From positions 1 to 64,000 of the IMG/VR virus record IMGVR_UViG_3300034101_004323: a DNA stretch of 64,000 nt; one strand, given 5' to 3'. Below, one piece after another: positions 7,895-16,709 of this stretch (within the stretch, counting starts at the first letter, position 1; every line of letters starts with the position of its first letter). The stretch is from a virus. The notes under the pieces were generated by a model. That model made no database searches, had not been told where the DNA came from, and saw nothing but the letters and a program-made list of their open reading frames with translations. The position numbers were made by a program, and so were the translations under genes.

Positions 7895-8296
7895 ATGGCG
7901 AAATCAAAAAATGAAAAACAATTAGAAACTATAGCAAAAGATGTTCTAAAAAAAGCTAATATTCCAGAAGATCAAAATTTTGGAAGTATTATCGCTATTC
8001 TTATGATGATTAGTATAATATTAACTGTTATAAGAGTTTTACAGGAATGTAATAAAAATAAAACATCTAACATGACAACACAAGAAATTGGTGGTCTATA
8101 TGGTGAAGAAATTAGATCATATAGCAGAAAAAGGGGTTGGTTCACAAGATTAAGAGTCAAGCGTATTATGCGTCAAAAATTATCAAAAGACGATTATCAT
8201 AAATATGCTATCAAGTTAACTGAAATTTTGTTAGATAAAGGAGAAACTATCACGGACGATGAAGCATTAATACTACTGGAGGCATCAAATGTTTAA
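7895..8296 (+). CDS. Hypothetical protein with one transmembrane helix
   Basis: This 133-aa protein has a charged N terminus, one strong helix near residues 29-47 (SIIAILMMISIILTVIRVL) and a basic C-terminal region with RSYSRKRGWFTRLRVKRIMRQK, followed by an acidic end. GAGAGG precedes ATG 7895 closely, and the stop region overlaps the next gene by 8 bases. The topology suggests a membrane protein with a cytoplasmic basic domain. It belongs to the same run of small membrane proteins (2.5-8.5 kb). No family recognised. Confidence 0.55.
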   Translation: MAKSKNEKQLETIAKDVLKKANIPEDQNFGSIIAILMMISIILTVIRVLQECNKNKTSNMTTQEIGGLYGEEIRSYSRKRGWFTRLRVKRIMRQKLSKDDYHKYAIKLTEILLDKGETITDDEALILLEASNV

Positions 8297-8543
8297 TTTA
8301 TTAGTCTGGTGTGTATATGGTTTATTCGTTGGTAGCATAGCAAAATCAGTTGTTCCGGGAGAAGAAAATTTTGGTTTTATTAAAACAATAGCGTTAGGAG
8401 TAGCTGGCTCATACATGGGTGGAGCAGTATTATATATGTTGGGCGAATACAGTAGTGTTAGTCCTGCGGGCATATTCATGGGAGTTGCTGGAGGAATTCT
8501 AACCCTTGTCGTATACAATAAACTCAACTCAACAACAAGATAA
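8289..8543 (+). CDS. GlsB/YeaQ/YmgE-type (transglycosylase-associated family) membrane protein
   Basis: This 84-aa protein has three membrane-spanning segments and the glycine-rich pattern of the GlsB/YeaQ/YmgE family: W.vyGLFVGSIAK at the start, a middle GVAGSYMGGAV and a final AGIFMGVAGGILTLVVY. Family members are small integral membrane proteins of unknown biochemistry, often linked to envelope stress. In a phage this could modify the envelope or serve as a holin-like or antiholin-like component, which is inference. The last 38 bases contain the TTG start of the next gene and its Shine-Dalgarno site. Confidence 0.7.
   Translation: MFNLLVWCVYGLFVGSIAKSVVPGEENFGFIKTIALGVAGSYMGGAVLYMLGEYSSVSPAGIFMGVAGGILTLVVYNKLNSTTR
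8490..8496 (+). promoter_or_regulatory. Shine-Dalgarno site deciding a TTG start
   Basis: GGAGGAA lies nine bases before TTG 8506 inside the GlsB-like gene. It is the best Shine-Dalgarno match near this junction and supports the TTG as true start of the RgpF-like gene despite a 38-base overlap. Confidence 0.6.
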
Positions 8544-9486
8544 AGTAGCAATAATACTTTGGTTATATCATATTGATCTATGGCCAGAATTTTATGGTCT
8601 ATTAAAACCATTAGCCGATAATATAGTTTTATATTTAGGACTATGTGATAGTTCGCTTTCTGATTATCCAGATATAAAACGTGATATTGATTTATTTGAT
8701 TATAGAATATATTATCAAAATAACTATGGCTGTGACGTTGCGCCATTTTTAAATCAGATCCAAATGGTGTCTGAACCAGTATTTATTAAAATACACTCTA
8801 AGAAGTCACTGTGGGGCGTCAAGAACATCATTCAGTGGAGATCTGTTTTATTGAATGGTCTCATAGGATCTAAAAAGATATTTGATAATAATATTATAAG
8901 ATTATCGGACCCAAATGTTGGAATGATCTGTAACGAAAATCTTTTACTAAAAGAAAGAGAAGGCAAGAATACTGAAATTATACAAAAAATTAGCAATATG
9001 ATAAACATGAACTATGATCATGTTGCAAACTCGTCATTTCCTGCCGGAAACATGTTCTGTTCAAAAACATCAATTTATCACAAATATTTCACTCCAGAAG
9101 TATGTGATCAATTAAACTTTTATCTAAAAAAAGAACAAGGAAAAGTAGACGATAAATCAAATGGAACATATTCTCATTCTTTAGAAAGAATATTCGGATA
9201 TATTATAAAACAAGACAATAAAATATTTAATTTTCCTGAATATGATATTATTAAGATATTAAACGATCAAGCTCCTAATGGTAAATATTTTTCTTTAATT
9301 AAAACATATAATAACCATTGCTATTTAGAAGAAGATCTTAATGCATATGGAAATATTGTTGATCAAAGACATAACGACATGACTATAGAGTGGTTTCATA
9401 TGCCAACAAAAATATATCAAAAATATAATATAATAGATAAAAATACCATAATAAGAGAAAGAAATGCAAAAAATTCAATCAGTTAA
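8506..9486 (+). CDS. RgpF-like (rhamnan synthesis protein F family) glycan protein
   Basis: This 326-aa protein matches the RgpF pattern: an N-terminal AIILWLYHIDLW strand, the motif NNYGCDVAPFLNQI (usually N.GrDi.pFl), FIKIHSKKS (K.H.Kks) and WRSVLLNGLIGS. RgpF-type proteins act in rhamnan and related surface polysaccharide synthesis. In phages they are rare and may alter host surface glycan or decorate virions. Start TTG 8506 is supported by GGAGGAA nine bases upstream, and no better start exists before the conserved AIILW strand. It overlaps the following glycosyltransferase by 23 bases, so the two are likely co-translated. Confidence 0.75.
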   Translation: MSYTINSTQQQDKVAIILWLYHIDLWPEFYGLLKPLADNIVLYLGLCDSSLSDYPDIKRDIDLFDYRIYYQNNYGCDVAPFLNQIQMVSEPVFIKIHSKKSLWGVKNIIQWRSVLLNGLIGSKKIFDNNIIRLSDPNVGMICNENLLLKEREGKNTEIIQKISNMINMNYDHVANSSFPAGNMFCSKTSIYHKYFTPEVCDQLNFYLKKEQGKVDDKSNGTYSHSLERIFGYIIKQDNKIFNFPEYDIIKILNDQAPNGKYFSLIKTYNNHCYLEEDLNAYGNIVDQRHNDMTIEWFHMPTKIYQKYNIIDKNTIIRERNAKNSIS

Positions 9487-10942
9487 AGATCTGATACAAA
9501 ATCCAATTTTTCATAAACTCTTAATAGATCATCCGTGTCTGATTCCTGATGATTTTGATTGGAACGCATATATTAATAATAGTCCAGATCTGATGCATAT
9601 TTATGAATTCACTACAGAAATAGAAGCAAAAATTCATTATATGTTATATGGTAAGAGTGAACATAGGAATTATAAAAAGAAATTATCCAATGATGAGACG
9701 CTTACTTTAAAACAATATGAAAATATTTTACATAATTATAAATTTAATCCAAAAATATATAAAATTTTAAATGTTGATTTATCTTATTTCTCTGATCAGG
9801 ATGCTACGTTACATTTTTTACGACACGGAATACAAGAGAAAAGAGAATATTTAACAGATTACGAGTATGGTGATATATTAGAAATATCCAGCAAAAGTAT
9901 AGATAAGATACAAAAAACAGATATATTATTGATTAATCACTCATCATCTTTAACCGGAGCGCCGAAAGCTCTAGTAAATATATATCATCATTTAATTAAA
10001 CAAAATTTAAAGGTATTATTTGTTGACATTCTGCCAACTAATGCTTTAAATGTTGAAAATCAAACATATCATCTAAACAATATGCATCTATTAAAACAAA
10101 TTATTAATAAAAGTAATCCATCCAAAATATATTCTAATTCATTAAATATTTATTTACTATATATATCTAAATTTATAGAAGAATTAAAATATACAACGCT
10201 ATATTTTCATGAAACATATAATGGTTTTAGTATATTTACTAAAGATAAATACAATAATTTATTAAAAAATCAACCAATTTATGTGGTAACGGAAAAAATT
10301 AAAAATGAATTTATATCTAAAGGATTTACCAATATCCACATTTCTCCACCATTCTTACCAACAGAAGAACAATCTCAGATAGATCTTTTAAAACAAGAAA
10401 ATATAGATCATCCTATTGTTAGTATTAATGGAAAATATCCACTAGACATGAATAAGATTATTATAGGAATGTGTGGAACCGTATGTAAAAGAAAAAATTT
10501 CGATCTTTTTGCTAATTTATGCTCTAAACATTCTTATCTACAGTTTTTATGGATTGGAGCAGATTCTAAAAAAATAGATGACGAATACAGGAGTATCAAA
10601 AATCTATTTATTGTTCCAGCAACAAAGAATCCATATAAATATTTTAATATTCTGGACTATTTTTTCTTAACTAGCATATCCGATCCTTGTCCATTTGTTG
10701 TATTAGAAAATCTATATATGAATAAAAAAATCATAGTACTAGACAAAAACATACATTACGAGCATCCAAAAGAAAAACTAGAGAACTTCATTGTTTTATA
10801 CGATCATAATAATGATATCAATACTATTTCTAAAAAAATAAAAAATCTTAATCTCAATAAATTACCAAATAAGACGACTAAAAATATTGATTATATAGTT
10901 CAAGAATTCTCAACACCAAAAATCATACTCGATACGATATAA
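9464..10942 (+). CDS. GT-B (family 4-like) glycosyltransferase with N-terminal repeat domain
   Basis: This is a 492-aa protein. Residues 20-135 hold two copies of a motif of the form F.w..Yi...pDl...t..eA..Hy..yGk.E.R.yk (DWNAYINNSPDL, then YKILNVDL with HFLRHGIQEKREY), a module often attached to phage and bacterial glycosyltransferases. From residue 147 (DILLINHSSSLTGAPKALVNI) a GT-B fold starts. The second Rossmann half begins at IIIGMCGTVCKRKNFDLFANL, with the donor-site region SDPCPFVVLENLYMNKKII corresponding to the usual E-x7-E. It is most likely retaining family 4-like. Paired with the RgpF-like gene, it suggests polysaccharide assembly. Confidence 0.75.
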   Translation: MQKIQSVKDLIQNPIFHKLLIDHPCLIPDDFDWNAYINNSPDLMHIYEFTTEIEAKIHYMLYGKSEHRNYKKKLSNDETLTLKQYENILHNYKFNPKIYKILNVDLSYFSDQDATLHFLRHGIQEKREYLTDYEYGDILEISSKSIDKIQKTDILLINHSSSLTGAPKALVNIYHHLIKQNLKVLFVDILPTNALNVENQTYHLNNMHLLKQIINKSNPSKIYSNSLNIYLLYISKFIEELKYTTLYFHETYNGFSIFTKDKYNNLLKNQPIYVVTEKIKNEFISKGFTNIHISPPFLPTEEQSQIDLLKQENIDHPIVSINGKYPLDMNKIIIGMCGTVCKRKNFDLFANLCSKHSYLQFLWIGADSKKIDDEYRSIKNLFIVPATKNPYKYFNILDYFFLTSISDPCPFVVLENLYMNKKIIVLDKNIHYEHPKEKLENFIVLYDHNNDINTISKKIKNLNLNKLPNKTTKNIDYIVQEFSTPKIILDTI

Positions 10943-10951
10943 AAAACACTG

Positions 10952-10979
10952 TTGACTTTTGATCAGCGTCGAGTATCAT
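10952..10979 (+). promoter_or_regulatory. Sigma70-like promoter, probably giving a leaderless mRNA
   Basis: TTGACT (10952-10957), 16 bases, then TATCAT (10974-10979). The predicted transcription start, six or seven bases after the -10 box, coincides with ATG 10986 of the dCMP deaminase. No Shine-Dalgarno site precedes that ATG. The spacer is GC-rich relative to its surroundings, as in the promoter at 29029. Confidence 0.55.
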
Positions 10980-10985
10980 ATCTTC

Positions 10986-11453
10986 ATGAGACCATCGTGG
11001 ACAGACTATTTTCTAGGCATGGCTAAAGTTGTATCTCAACGTAGTCATGATGTTCATACAAAACACGGTTGTGTCATTACAGATTCAAATAATAGAATTT
11101 TGGGTGCTGGATATAATGGTTTTGCCAGAGGACTAGACGATCAACAATTGCCAAAGACTAGGCCAGAAAAATATCCATGGATGATTCATGCCGAAAGAAA
11201 TGCTTTATCCAATTGTGTTGTTAGGCCGGATAATGGCGTTGCGTATGTTACCGGTCAATGCTGCAATGACTGCATCATGGCTTTGTGGCAAGAGGGTGTT
11301 ACAAAAGTTTTTATGACAGATGATCACGGAACAAAATTATTCGATAACGAAGCAAAAAAAAGATTTGATGACTTTGTAAGAATGAGCGGAATAGAAATAC
11401 TAATAGTAAAACCTGATCTTTCGTGGATTAAGAATCTTTGCGGTGTATTATGA
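10986..11453 (+). CDS. dCMP deaminase
   Basis: This protein deaminates dCMP to dUMP, feeding dTMP synthesis; the dUTPase gene nearby supplies the same pool. It has the cytidine/deoxycytidylate deaminase zinc site: His-Ala-Glu in MIHAERNAL and two cysteines in QCCNDCIM. The usual Pro before the first cysteine is replaced by Cys. The N terminus MRPSWTDYFLGMAKVVSQRS is where family members normally begin, so ATG 10986 is preferred over TTG 10959, which would add nine residues and fall inside the promoter. Length is about 155 aa, normal for the family. It opens the nucleotide-metabolism block. Confidence 0.9.
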   Translation: MRPSWTDYFLGMAKVVSQRSHDVHTKHGCVITDSNNRILGAGYNGFARGLDDQQLPKTRPEKYPWMIHAERNALSNCVVRPDNGVAYVTGQCCNDCIMALWQEGVTKVFMTDDHGTKLFDNEAKKRFDDFVRMSGIEILIVKPDLSWIKNLCGVL

Positions 11454-11519
11454 TATCACCTAAAATTTTACAACAATCCGCGCCACTCTGCGTAAAATAC
11501 AATATAAAGGAATAAGTAA

Positions 11520-12494
11520 ATGATATTTGATGAACAAATTACTAGAAAACCAGATCACTATCCTTGGACACAAGACTTTATAGAGGCGATGCACAATGGT
11601 TTTTGGACACACAGAGAATTTAGTTTTCAAAGCGATGTGCAAGATTTTCTTGTTAATTTAACAGATCAAGAAAAACAGATTGTTATCAGGGCATTATCCA
11701 CAATAGGTCAATTAGAAATATCTGTAAAGAAATTTTGGGCCAAATTAGGAGATAATTTACCCCATCCATCTATTAACGATATGGGATACGTAATGGCAAA
11801 TGTAGAAGTTATTCATGGAGATGCATACGAAAGACTATTAGAAGTCTTAGGTATTGATGATAGTTTTGATGAAATTCTAAAATTAGATATTATCAAAGGA
11901 CGAGTAAACTATCTCAGGAAACACTTACATAAATTCCATGAAAATAATAAAAAACAATTTGTTTATTCACTAATACTATTTACATTATTTGTTGAAAATA
12001 TTGCTTTGTTTTCTCAATTTTATACAATAAGTTGGTTTGGTAGATATAGAAATCTGCTTAAGGATACAAACAAGCAAGTAGAATATACATCTAGAGAAGA
12101 AAATCTACATGCTATGATAGGTATAAAAATTATCAATGCTATAAAAGAAGAATATCCAGAATTATTTGATGATGAACTAAAAAATAAAATCATATCAGAA
12201 GCATCAGAAGCTATCAAATATGAGTGCCAAATAATAGAGTGGATAGTAAATGGCTACGATCATGATAAATTAAATTCACCACTTTTAAAAGAATTTATTA
12301 AGAACAGGATGAATGAATCATTAGTTAAGATAGGGTTTGATCCTGTATTCGATGTTGATGAAGAAGTAATAGCAAAAACATCATGGTTTGATGAACAGGT
12401 ACTAGGAAATAATATGACAGATTTTTTCCATAGCAGACCAGTAGAATATGCAAAAAGCACACAAAGTTTTACAGAAGAAGATTTATTTAATTAG
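11520..12494 (+). CDS. nrdB: Ribonucleoside-diphosphate reductase, beta (small) subunit, class I
   Basis: This 324-aa protein is the radical-generating subunit that pairs with the alpha subunit encoded next. The ferritin-like four-helix core is visible with likely metal ligands Glu66 (QLEISVKKFW), Glu96 and His99 (VEVIHGDAY), Glu159 (LFVENIALF), and Glu194 with His197 (EENLHAMI). Tyr103 sits where the radical tyrosine of class Ia lies. The first ligand appears to be Glu where E. coli has Asp84. AAAGGA lies 8 bases before the ATG. The C-terminal STQSFTEEDLFN should be the tail that docks on alpha. The alpha gene starts 15 bases downstream. Confidence 0.95.
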   Translation: MIFDEQITRKPDHYPWTQDFIEAMHNGFWTHREFSFQSDVQDFLVNLTDQEKQIVIRALSTIGQLEISVKKFWAKLGDNLPHPSINDMGYVMANVEVIHGDAYERLLEVLGIDDSFDEILKLDIIKGRVNYLRKHLHKFHENNKKQFVYSLILFTLFVENIALFSQFYTISWFGRYRNLLKDTNKQVEYTSREENLHAMIGIKIINAIKEEYPELFDDELKNKIISEASEAIKYECQIIEWIVNGYDHDKLNSPLLKEFIKNRMNESLVKIGFDPVFDVDEEVIAKTSWFDEQVLGNNMTDFFHSRPVEYAKSTQSFTEEDLFN

Positions 12495-12508
12495 GACAAA
12501 TAAGGAAT

Positions 12509-14158
12509 ATGAATAAGAAATATTACTGGTTAAATTCTCATAGTAGAATTTTTCTTGAGAGAGGCTATCTAAAAGAAGGCGTCACTCCAGAAGAAAGAGT
12601 TAGACAGATTGCAGAAAATGCAGAGAGTATTTTACATATTCCTGGATTTGCAGACAAGTTTGAAGACTATATGAGTAGGGGTTTTTATTCATTATCAACC
12701 CCAGTATGGACAAACTATGGGAATAATAGAGGACTACCTGTTTCATGTTTTAGTTCTTATATTCCTGATACTATGGATGGGATATTAGATAAAGTAGCAG
12801 AAGTTGGAATGATGAGTAAACTTGGTGGAGGAACATCAGGGTTCTTTGGAGACTTAAGAGAAAGAGGAGCAAAAATTAGTGTTGGAGGAGAATCTAGTGG
12901 TCCTGTACATTTTATGGAGCTTTTTGATAAAGTTGCCGAAGTTGTATCTCAAGGGTCAGCACGTAGAGGGTCATTTGCTGCTTATTTACCAATAGAACAT
13001 CCAGACATTAATGAGTTTTTGCAAATAAGATCAGAAGGACACAATATTCAAAACATGAGTATTGGTGTTACAATAACTGATGATTGGATGAAAGATATGG
13101 TTGACGGTGATAAGGATAAGAGAAAAATTTGGGCTAAAATTATTCAAAAAAGATTTGAAACAGGATATCCTTATCTTGTATTCATAGATAATGTTAATAA
13201 TAGTGCTCCACAACCATATATAGATCAAAAACTAAAGATCAAGAATAGTAATCTATGCTCAGAAATAACCTTATATACTGATGAACAAAATTCATTCGTT
13301 TGTGTTCTGTCTTCTCTCAATCTTCTTCATTGGGATGAAATAAAAGATACAGACGCTATAGAGACATTAATATATTTCTTAGATTCTGTTAATGAAGAAT
13401 TTATTCGTAAAACAAAAAATTTAAGATTCATGGAATCTGCTAGAAACTTTGCCATGAACCAAAGAGCTTTGGGCATGGGTGTTCTTGGATGGCATTCTTT
13501 ATTGCAGTCTAAAATGATTAGTTTTGAATCTATGCAGGCTAAATTATTAAATACAGAAATTTGGAAAACAATTAGGACTAAAGCGGATAATGCAACAACT
13601 GAATTAGCCAAACTTTTAGGAGAACCTCCTTTAATAAAAGGATATGGTAGACGAAATGTAACAACATTAGCTGTTGCTCCAACAACCTCAAGTTCTTTTA
13701 TTCTTGGTCAAGTAAGTCCATCTATTGAGCCTCTTAATTCAAATTATTTTGTTAAAAAATTAGCTAAGGGTAATTTTACATATAAAAATCCATATTTAAA
13801 AAAACTACTAAAGGATAAAGATCAAGATAAAGAAAATATCTGGAAAGACATACTGATAAGAGGAGGATCTGTACAACATCTAGACTTTTTATCACAGGAA
13901 GAAAAAGATATCTTTAAAACTTTTGGAGAAATTTCTCAGAAAGAAATTGTTATTCAAAACATTCAAAGACAAAAATATATTGATCAAGCTATTTCTCTAA
14001 ACTTAATGATTCCACCAAATTCTCAAGCTAAAGAAGTTAGTGAGTTATTGATATACGGATGGGAGAATGGAGTGAAAACATTTTACTATCAAAGATCGTC
14101 CAATCCTGCTCAAGAATTAGTACGAAGTATTTTAACCTGTTCGTCATGTGAGGCATAA
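12509..14158 (+). CDS. nrdA: Ribonucleoside-diphosphate reductase, alpha (large) subunit, class I
   Basis: This 549-aa protein reduces NDPs to dNDPs. Visible sites: Cys80 (GLPVSCFSS) and Cys265 (FVCVLSSLNL) as the redox pair, the NLCSE active-site segment at 248-252 (thiyl Cys250), tyrosines 526-527 (KTFYYQR) for radical transfer, and the C-terminal CSSC (544-547) that shuttles electrons. It is about 200 residues shorter than E. coli NrdA because it starts just before the region following the ATP-cone, so dATP feedback through a cone is absent. This reduced form is common in phages. Its stop abuts the dUTPase start exactly (TAAATG), which implies coupling. Confidence 0.95.
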   Translation: MNKKYYWLNSHSRIFLERGYLKEGVTPEERVRQIAENAESILHIPGFADKFEDYMSRGFYSLSTPVWTNYGNNRGLPVSCFSSYIPDTMDGILDKVAEVGMMSKLGGGTSGFFGDLRERGAKISVGGESSGPVHFMELFDKVAEVVSQGSARRGSFAAYLPIEHPDINEFLQIRSEGHNIQNMSIGVTITDDWMKDMVDGDKDKRKIWAKIIQKRFETGYPYLVFIDNVNNSAPQPYIDQKLKIKNSNLCSEITLYTDEQNSFVCVLSSLNLLHWDEIKDTDAIETLIYFLDSVNEEFIRKTKNLRFMESARNFAMNQRALGMGVLGWHSLLQSKMISFESMQAKLLNTEIWKTIRTKADNATTELAKLLGEPPLIKGYGRRNVTTLAVAPTTSSSFILGQVSPSIEPLNSNYFVKKLAKGNFTYKNPYLKKLLKDKDQDKENIWKDILIRGGSVQHLDFLSQEEKDIFKTFGEISQKEIVIQNIQRQKYIDQAISLNLMIPPNSQAKEVSELLIYGWENGVKTFYYQRSSNPAQELVRSILTCSSCEA

Positions 14159-14584
14159 ATGATAAAAGTTAAAAGCGTACATCCAGAAGCTAAACTACCT
14201 ACTAGAGCGAACAATAATGATGCTGGTGCAGATTTATACTCTGTTGAGCATAAAGTCGTTGAACCATTAACGAGAGCTTTAATTAGTACCGGTATAACTA
14301 TAGAATTGCCAGAAAATGTATATGGTCGTATAGCACCAAGATCTGGTCTAGCATTTAAACATGGACTAGATATTTTAGCTGGTGTTATAGACGAAGGATA
14401 CAGAGGTACTGTTGGTGTTATTGTATATAATACAGACAAAGAAAAATCCTATGAAATCAATATTGGTGATAAAATCGCTCAACTAATTATAGAAACATAT
14501 CATAAAGAATCATTCGATTGGAGCGACAATTTGAGTGATTCTGAAAGATCTGAGAAAGGATTTGGGTCATCTGGAACTAAATAA
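14159..14584 (+). CDS. dut: dUTP diphosphatase (trimeric dUTPase)
   Basis: This 141-aa protein hydrolyses dUTP to dUMP and pyrophosphate, preventing uracil incorporation. All five trimeric dUTPase motifs are present in order: DAGADLY (21-27), APRSGLA, VIDEGYRG, GDKIAQLI and RSEKGFGSSG at the C terminus, which closes over the active site. Length is typical. It follows the reductase alpha gene without a gap. A 109-aa antisense frame over it (14110-14439) is a shadow. Confidence 0.97.
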   Translation: MIKVKSVHPEAKLPTRANNNDAGADLYSVEHKVVEPLTRALISTGITIELPENVYGRIAPRSGLAFKHGLDILAGVIDEGYRGTVGVIVYNTDKEKSYEINIGDKIAQLIIETYHKESFDWSDNLSDSERSEKGFGSSGTK

Positions 14585-14650
14585 TATTTTATGGTAAGGT
14601 GTATTATATTATATATGATTGCTTACATCTTTCTATAAAGAGAGGCTCAA

Positions 14651-15379
14651 TTGAAAAAAAATAATAAAGCTGGTAAGAACAAACAAAGGGTTATCGATGC
14701 TACAAATAATATTCAACCAACCGCACTATCTTATAGAAATAAATTAAAACCAAGAACAGAAAACCAAAAAAACTATGTTAAGTCTATTATAGATAATACA
14801 ATTACATTTTGTCAAGGATTGGCTGGTAGTGGAAAAACACATATTGCTATTGGTATGGCAATAGAATCACTACTAGAAAATAAAGTTAATAAAATTATAA
14901 TAACAAGACCAGTTATAGAAGCCGGAGAAAAATTAGGATATCTTCCAGGATCAGCAGAAGAAAAACTTCATCCTTATTTATTACCAATCATTGATGAAAT
15001 TCATCATTTCATTACTCCAGCCCAATATGCATCATTCAAACTTAATAATAAAATAGAAGTCGTACCATTAGGATTGATGAGAGGTAGAAATTTTCATAAT
15101 TGTTTTATTGTGGCAGATGAGTGCCAAAATGCATCATATGAGCAATTAAAGATGTTATTGACAAGAACTGGTCAACAAAGTAAAATGGTGCTAACCGGTG
15201 ATATAGGACAGTCAGATCTTAGCAGACATTTACAAGGCGGCTTTATCACAATGATAGAAGCTCTTGAAGGTGTTGTTGGAATAGGATATTGTAAACTAGA
15301 ATCATCTGATATTATTAGAAATGCGATCATATCAGATATTCTATCTAAATTAGATATTTATGAAAGAAATAGAACATAA
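14651..15379 (+). CDS. phoH: PhoH-like ATPase
   Basis: This 242-aa protein has the PhoH signature: Walker A GLAGSGKT (56-63), the ‘ITRPVIEAGEKLGYLPG’ segment, Walker B FIVADECQN and LTGDIGQSD. PhoH-like proteins are frequent in phages; their role (RNA helicase or ribonuclease-linked ATPase) is not settled. The start is TTG 14651, five bases after AGAGAGG (14639-14645), and no ATG precedes the conserved region. A 66-base gap upstream is AT-rich (TATTATATTATAT) and may hold a promoter, but no convincing -35 box is seen. The end overlaps the HNH gene by 20 bases. Confidence 0.92.
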   Translation: MKKNNKAGKNKQRVIDATNNIQPTALSYRNKLKPRTENQKNYVKSIIDNTITFCQGLAGSGKTHIAIGMAIESLLENKVNKIIITRPVIEAGEKLGYLPGSAEEKLHPYLLPIIDEIHHFITPAQYASFKLNNKIEVVPLGLMRGRNFHNCFIVADECQNASYEQLKMLLTRTGQQSKMVLTGDIGQSDLSRHLQGGFITMIEALEGVVGIGYCKLESSDIIRNAIISDILSKLDIYERNRT

Positions 15380-15962
15380 GAAATGCCTGCTATTAAATGC
15401 AGACTATACTCCTATACATATAATATCTTGGAAGAAGGCTATTATATGGTCTATGAAATATACATCAGAGCATAAATATGCTATTGAGATAATATCTTAT
15501 TACAATGATGAATTTATACAAGGTAGTTGTGGTAAAAAGCACCCAGTTCCTGCTGTAGCAAAAATTCGGCAATTTTTTAATCTTTATCGCAAGAATATTA
15601 ATTTTTCTCGTAGAAATTTATTTATAAGAGATAATTATACCTGTCAATATTGCGCTAAGAAATTATCAATTGCACAATTAACATATGATCATGTTATTCC
15701 AAAAAGTAGATTTGATATAAAGAATAAACATAAATGTACAAACTGGACTAATATTGTAACTTGTTGCTGGGAATGTAATAATAAAAAAGGAAACAAAACA
15801 CCCAAAGAAGCCAATATGATACTTCTTAATCAGCCAATTATTCCCAAATATTGTTCTGTGTACTTGCCGTGGTATCGTGACTTTTTTACTATAAGTGGTA
15901 GTTTTCCAGAGTGGACACCGTTCATAGAAGGTTATATCAATAATGAGAGTAAATGCATCTGA
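15360..15962 (+). CDS. HNH endonuclease
   Basis: This 200-aa protein has the zinc-supported HNH core at residues 85-150: FIRDNYTCQYCAKKL, then LTYDHVIPKSR (catalytic His in DHV), and NIVTCCWECNNKKGNKTP as second cysteine pair with the Asn. The N-terminal 80 residues start with CLLLNADYTPIHIISWKKAI, the form found in stand-alone HNH nucleases of phages and bacteria rather than in inteins. It could act in genome processing or as a free-standing homing-type nuclease. It overlaps both neighbours by 20 bases, so it is integrated in the operon rather than a recent insertion. Confidence 0.88.
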   Translation: MKEIEHKKCLLLNADYTPIHIISWKKAIIWSMKYTSEHKYAIEIISYYNDEFIQGSCGKKHPVPAVAKIRQFFNLYRKNINFSRRNLFIRDNYTCQYCAKKLSIAQLTYDHVIPKSRFDIKNKHKCTNWTNIVTCCWECNNKKGNKTPKEANMILLNQPIIPKYCSVYLPWYRDFFTISGSFPEWTPFIEGYINNESKCI

Positions 15963-16356
15963 TTATAAAATTTCTACACGAGATACAACAGAAGACAAAT
16001 TTTATACAATAAATGGTTCAGAATCTTTTATTGATGATAATGGAGATCCTAGAACAACAAAAGAATCTGATAAGATTTATGCTAAAGCAACAAAAAGCTA
16101 TTCGTCAAAAGATTTACATAATAAAACTTTACAGTATAGATATTATATATTAACAGATTCAAATAATAATCTTTATAATCCTATAGAAGAATCATCACTA
16201 CTATCTATTACGACCAAAAATCAATCATATATAAATAAGGTTTGTAAAAACGAACAAATCTTTACAGAAGTTAGTCAGAGCATTTTTAATCAATATATTT
16301 CTTTTTTGAAAACAAAAAGCAAGAAATTCTTAATCTCTGCCCAACGAGAAATATAA
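15943..16356 (+). CDS. Hypothetical protein, paralogue of the 17.0-17.4 kb gene
   Basis: This is a 137-aa protein. It shares a clear pattern with the product at 17039-17428: FIDD...PR..(K/T)E.DK..AK, a middle Y.I..D...L(Y/F)NP, then (I/M)F.EV...F..Y..FLKT and a C-terminal AERE or AQRE. The two are probably duplicated copies separated by two small genes. The sequence is polar and mixed alpha/beta with no cysteine pair or nucleotide motif. Function unknown. Confidence 0.65.
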   Translation: MRVNASDYKISTRDTTEDKFYTINGSESFIDDNGDPRTTKESDKIYAKATKSYSSKDLHNKTLQYRYYILTDSNNNLYNPIEESSLLSITTKNQSYINKVCKNEQIFTEVSQSIFNQYISFLKTKSKKFLISAQREI

Positions 16357-16360
16357 CTCT

Positions 16361-16705
16361 ATGCCGACATACTCATACTTATGCAATAGCTGTAAGGCTG
16401 ATTTTGAATTATTCTTCTATATTAAGGACTATACAGAACATCCTACTTGTCCAGTATGCAAGAAAAAAACAACTGATCGTAATTATAGTATAGACATGCT
16501 GACGCTAAACTCCTCTGTCAAAAAATCTGACACTGAATTAAAAACGATTGGAGATTTAGCTAACAGGAATAGAGACAGAATGACTGAGGATGAAAAAAAT
16601 GCTTTGTATATAAAGCATAATTCTTATAAAGAAGAACCTAGTGAAAAACCACTTCCTAAAGGAATGACTAGACTTAAGAAACAAAACAAAATAAAATGGA
16701 CATGA
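16361..16705 (+). CDS. FmdB-type zinc-ribbon protein
   Basis: This 114-aa protein starts MPTYSYLCNSCKADFE and carries the second cysteine pair in HPTCPVCKKKTTDR, the two-CxxC layout of the FmdB/Zn-ribbon_8 family. The rest is a charged helical tail (DRMTEDEKNALY, KPLPKGMTRLKKQ). Family members are small putative regulators. Phages often carry versions in their replication region. It lies between the two paralogous genes. Confidence 0.75.
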   Translation: MPTYSYLCNSCKADFELFFYIKDYTEHPTCPVCKKKTTDRNYSIDMLTLNSSVKKSDTELKTIGDLANRNRDRMTEDEKNALYIKHNSYKEEPSEKPLPKGMTRLKKQNKIKWT

Positions 16706-16709
16706 TATA

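Noticed and set aside
8285-8746. 153-aa antisense frame
   Set aside because: Covers parts of two supported + strand genes (GlsB-like and RgpF-like) and shows no domain.
11467-11498. Promoter TTTACA-N20-TAAAAT before the reductase
   Set aside because: Spacer of 20 is too long and boxes are weak; only an AAAGGA Shine-Dalgarno site is well supported there.
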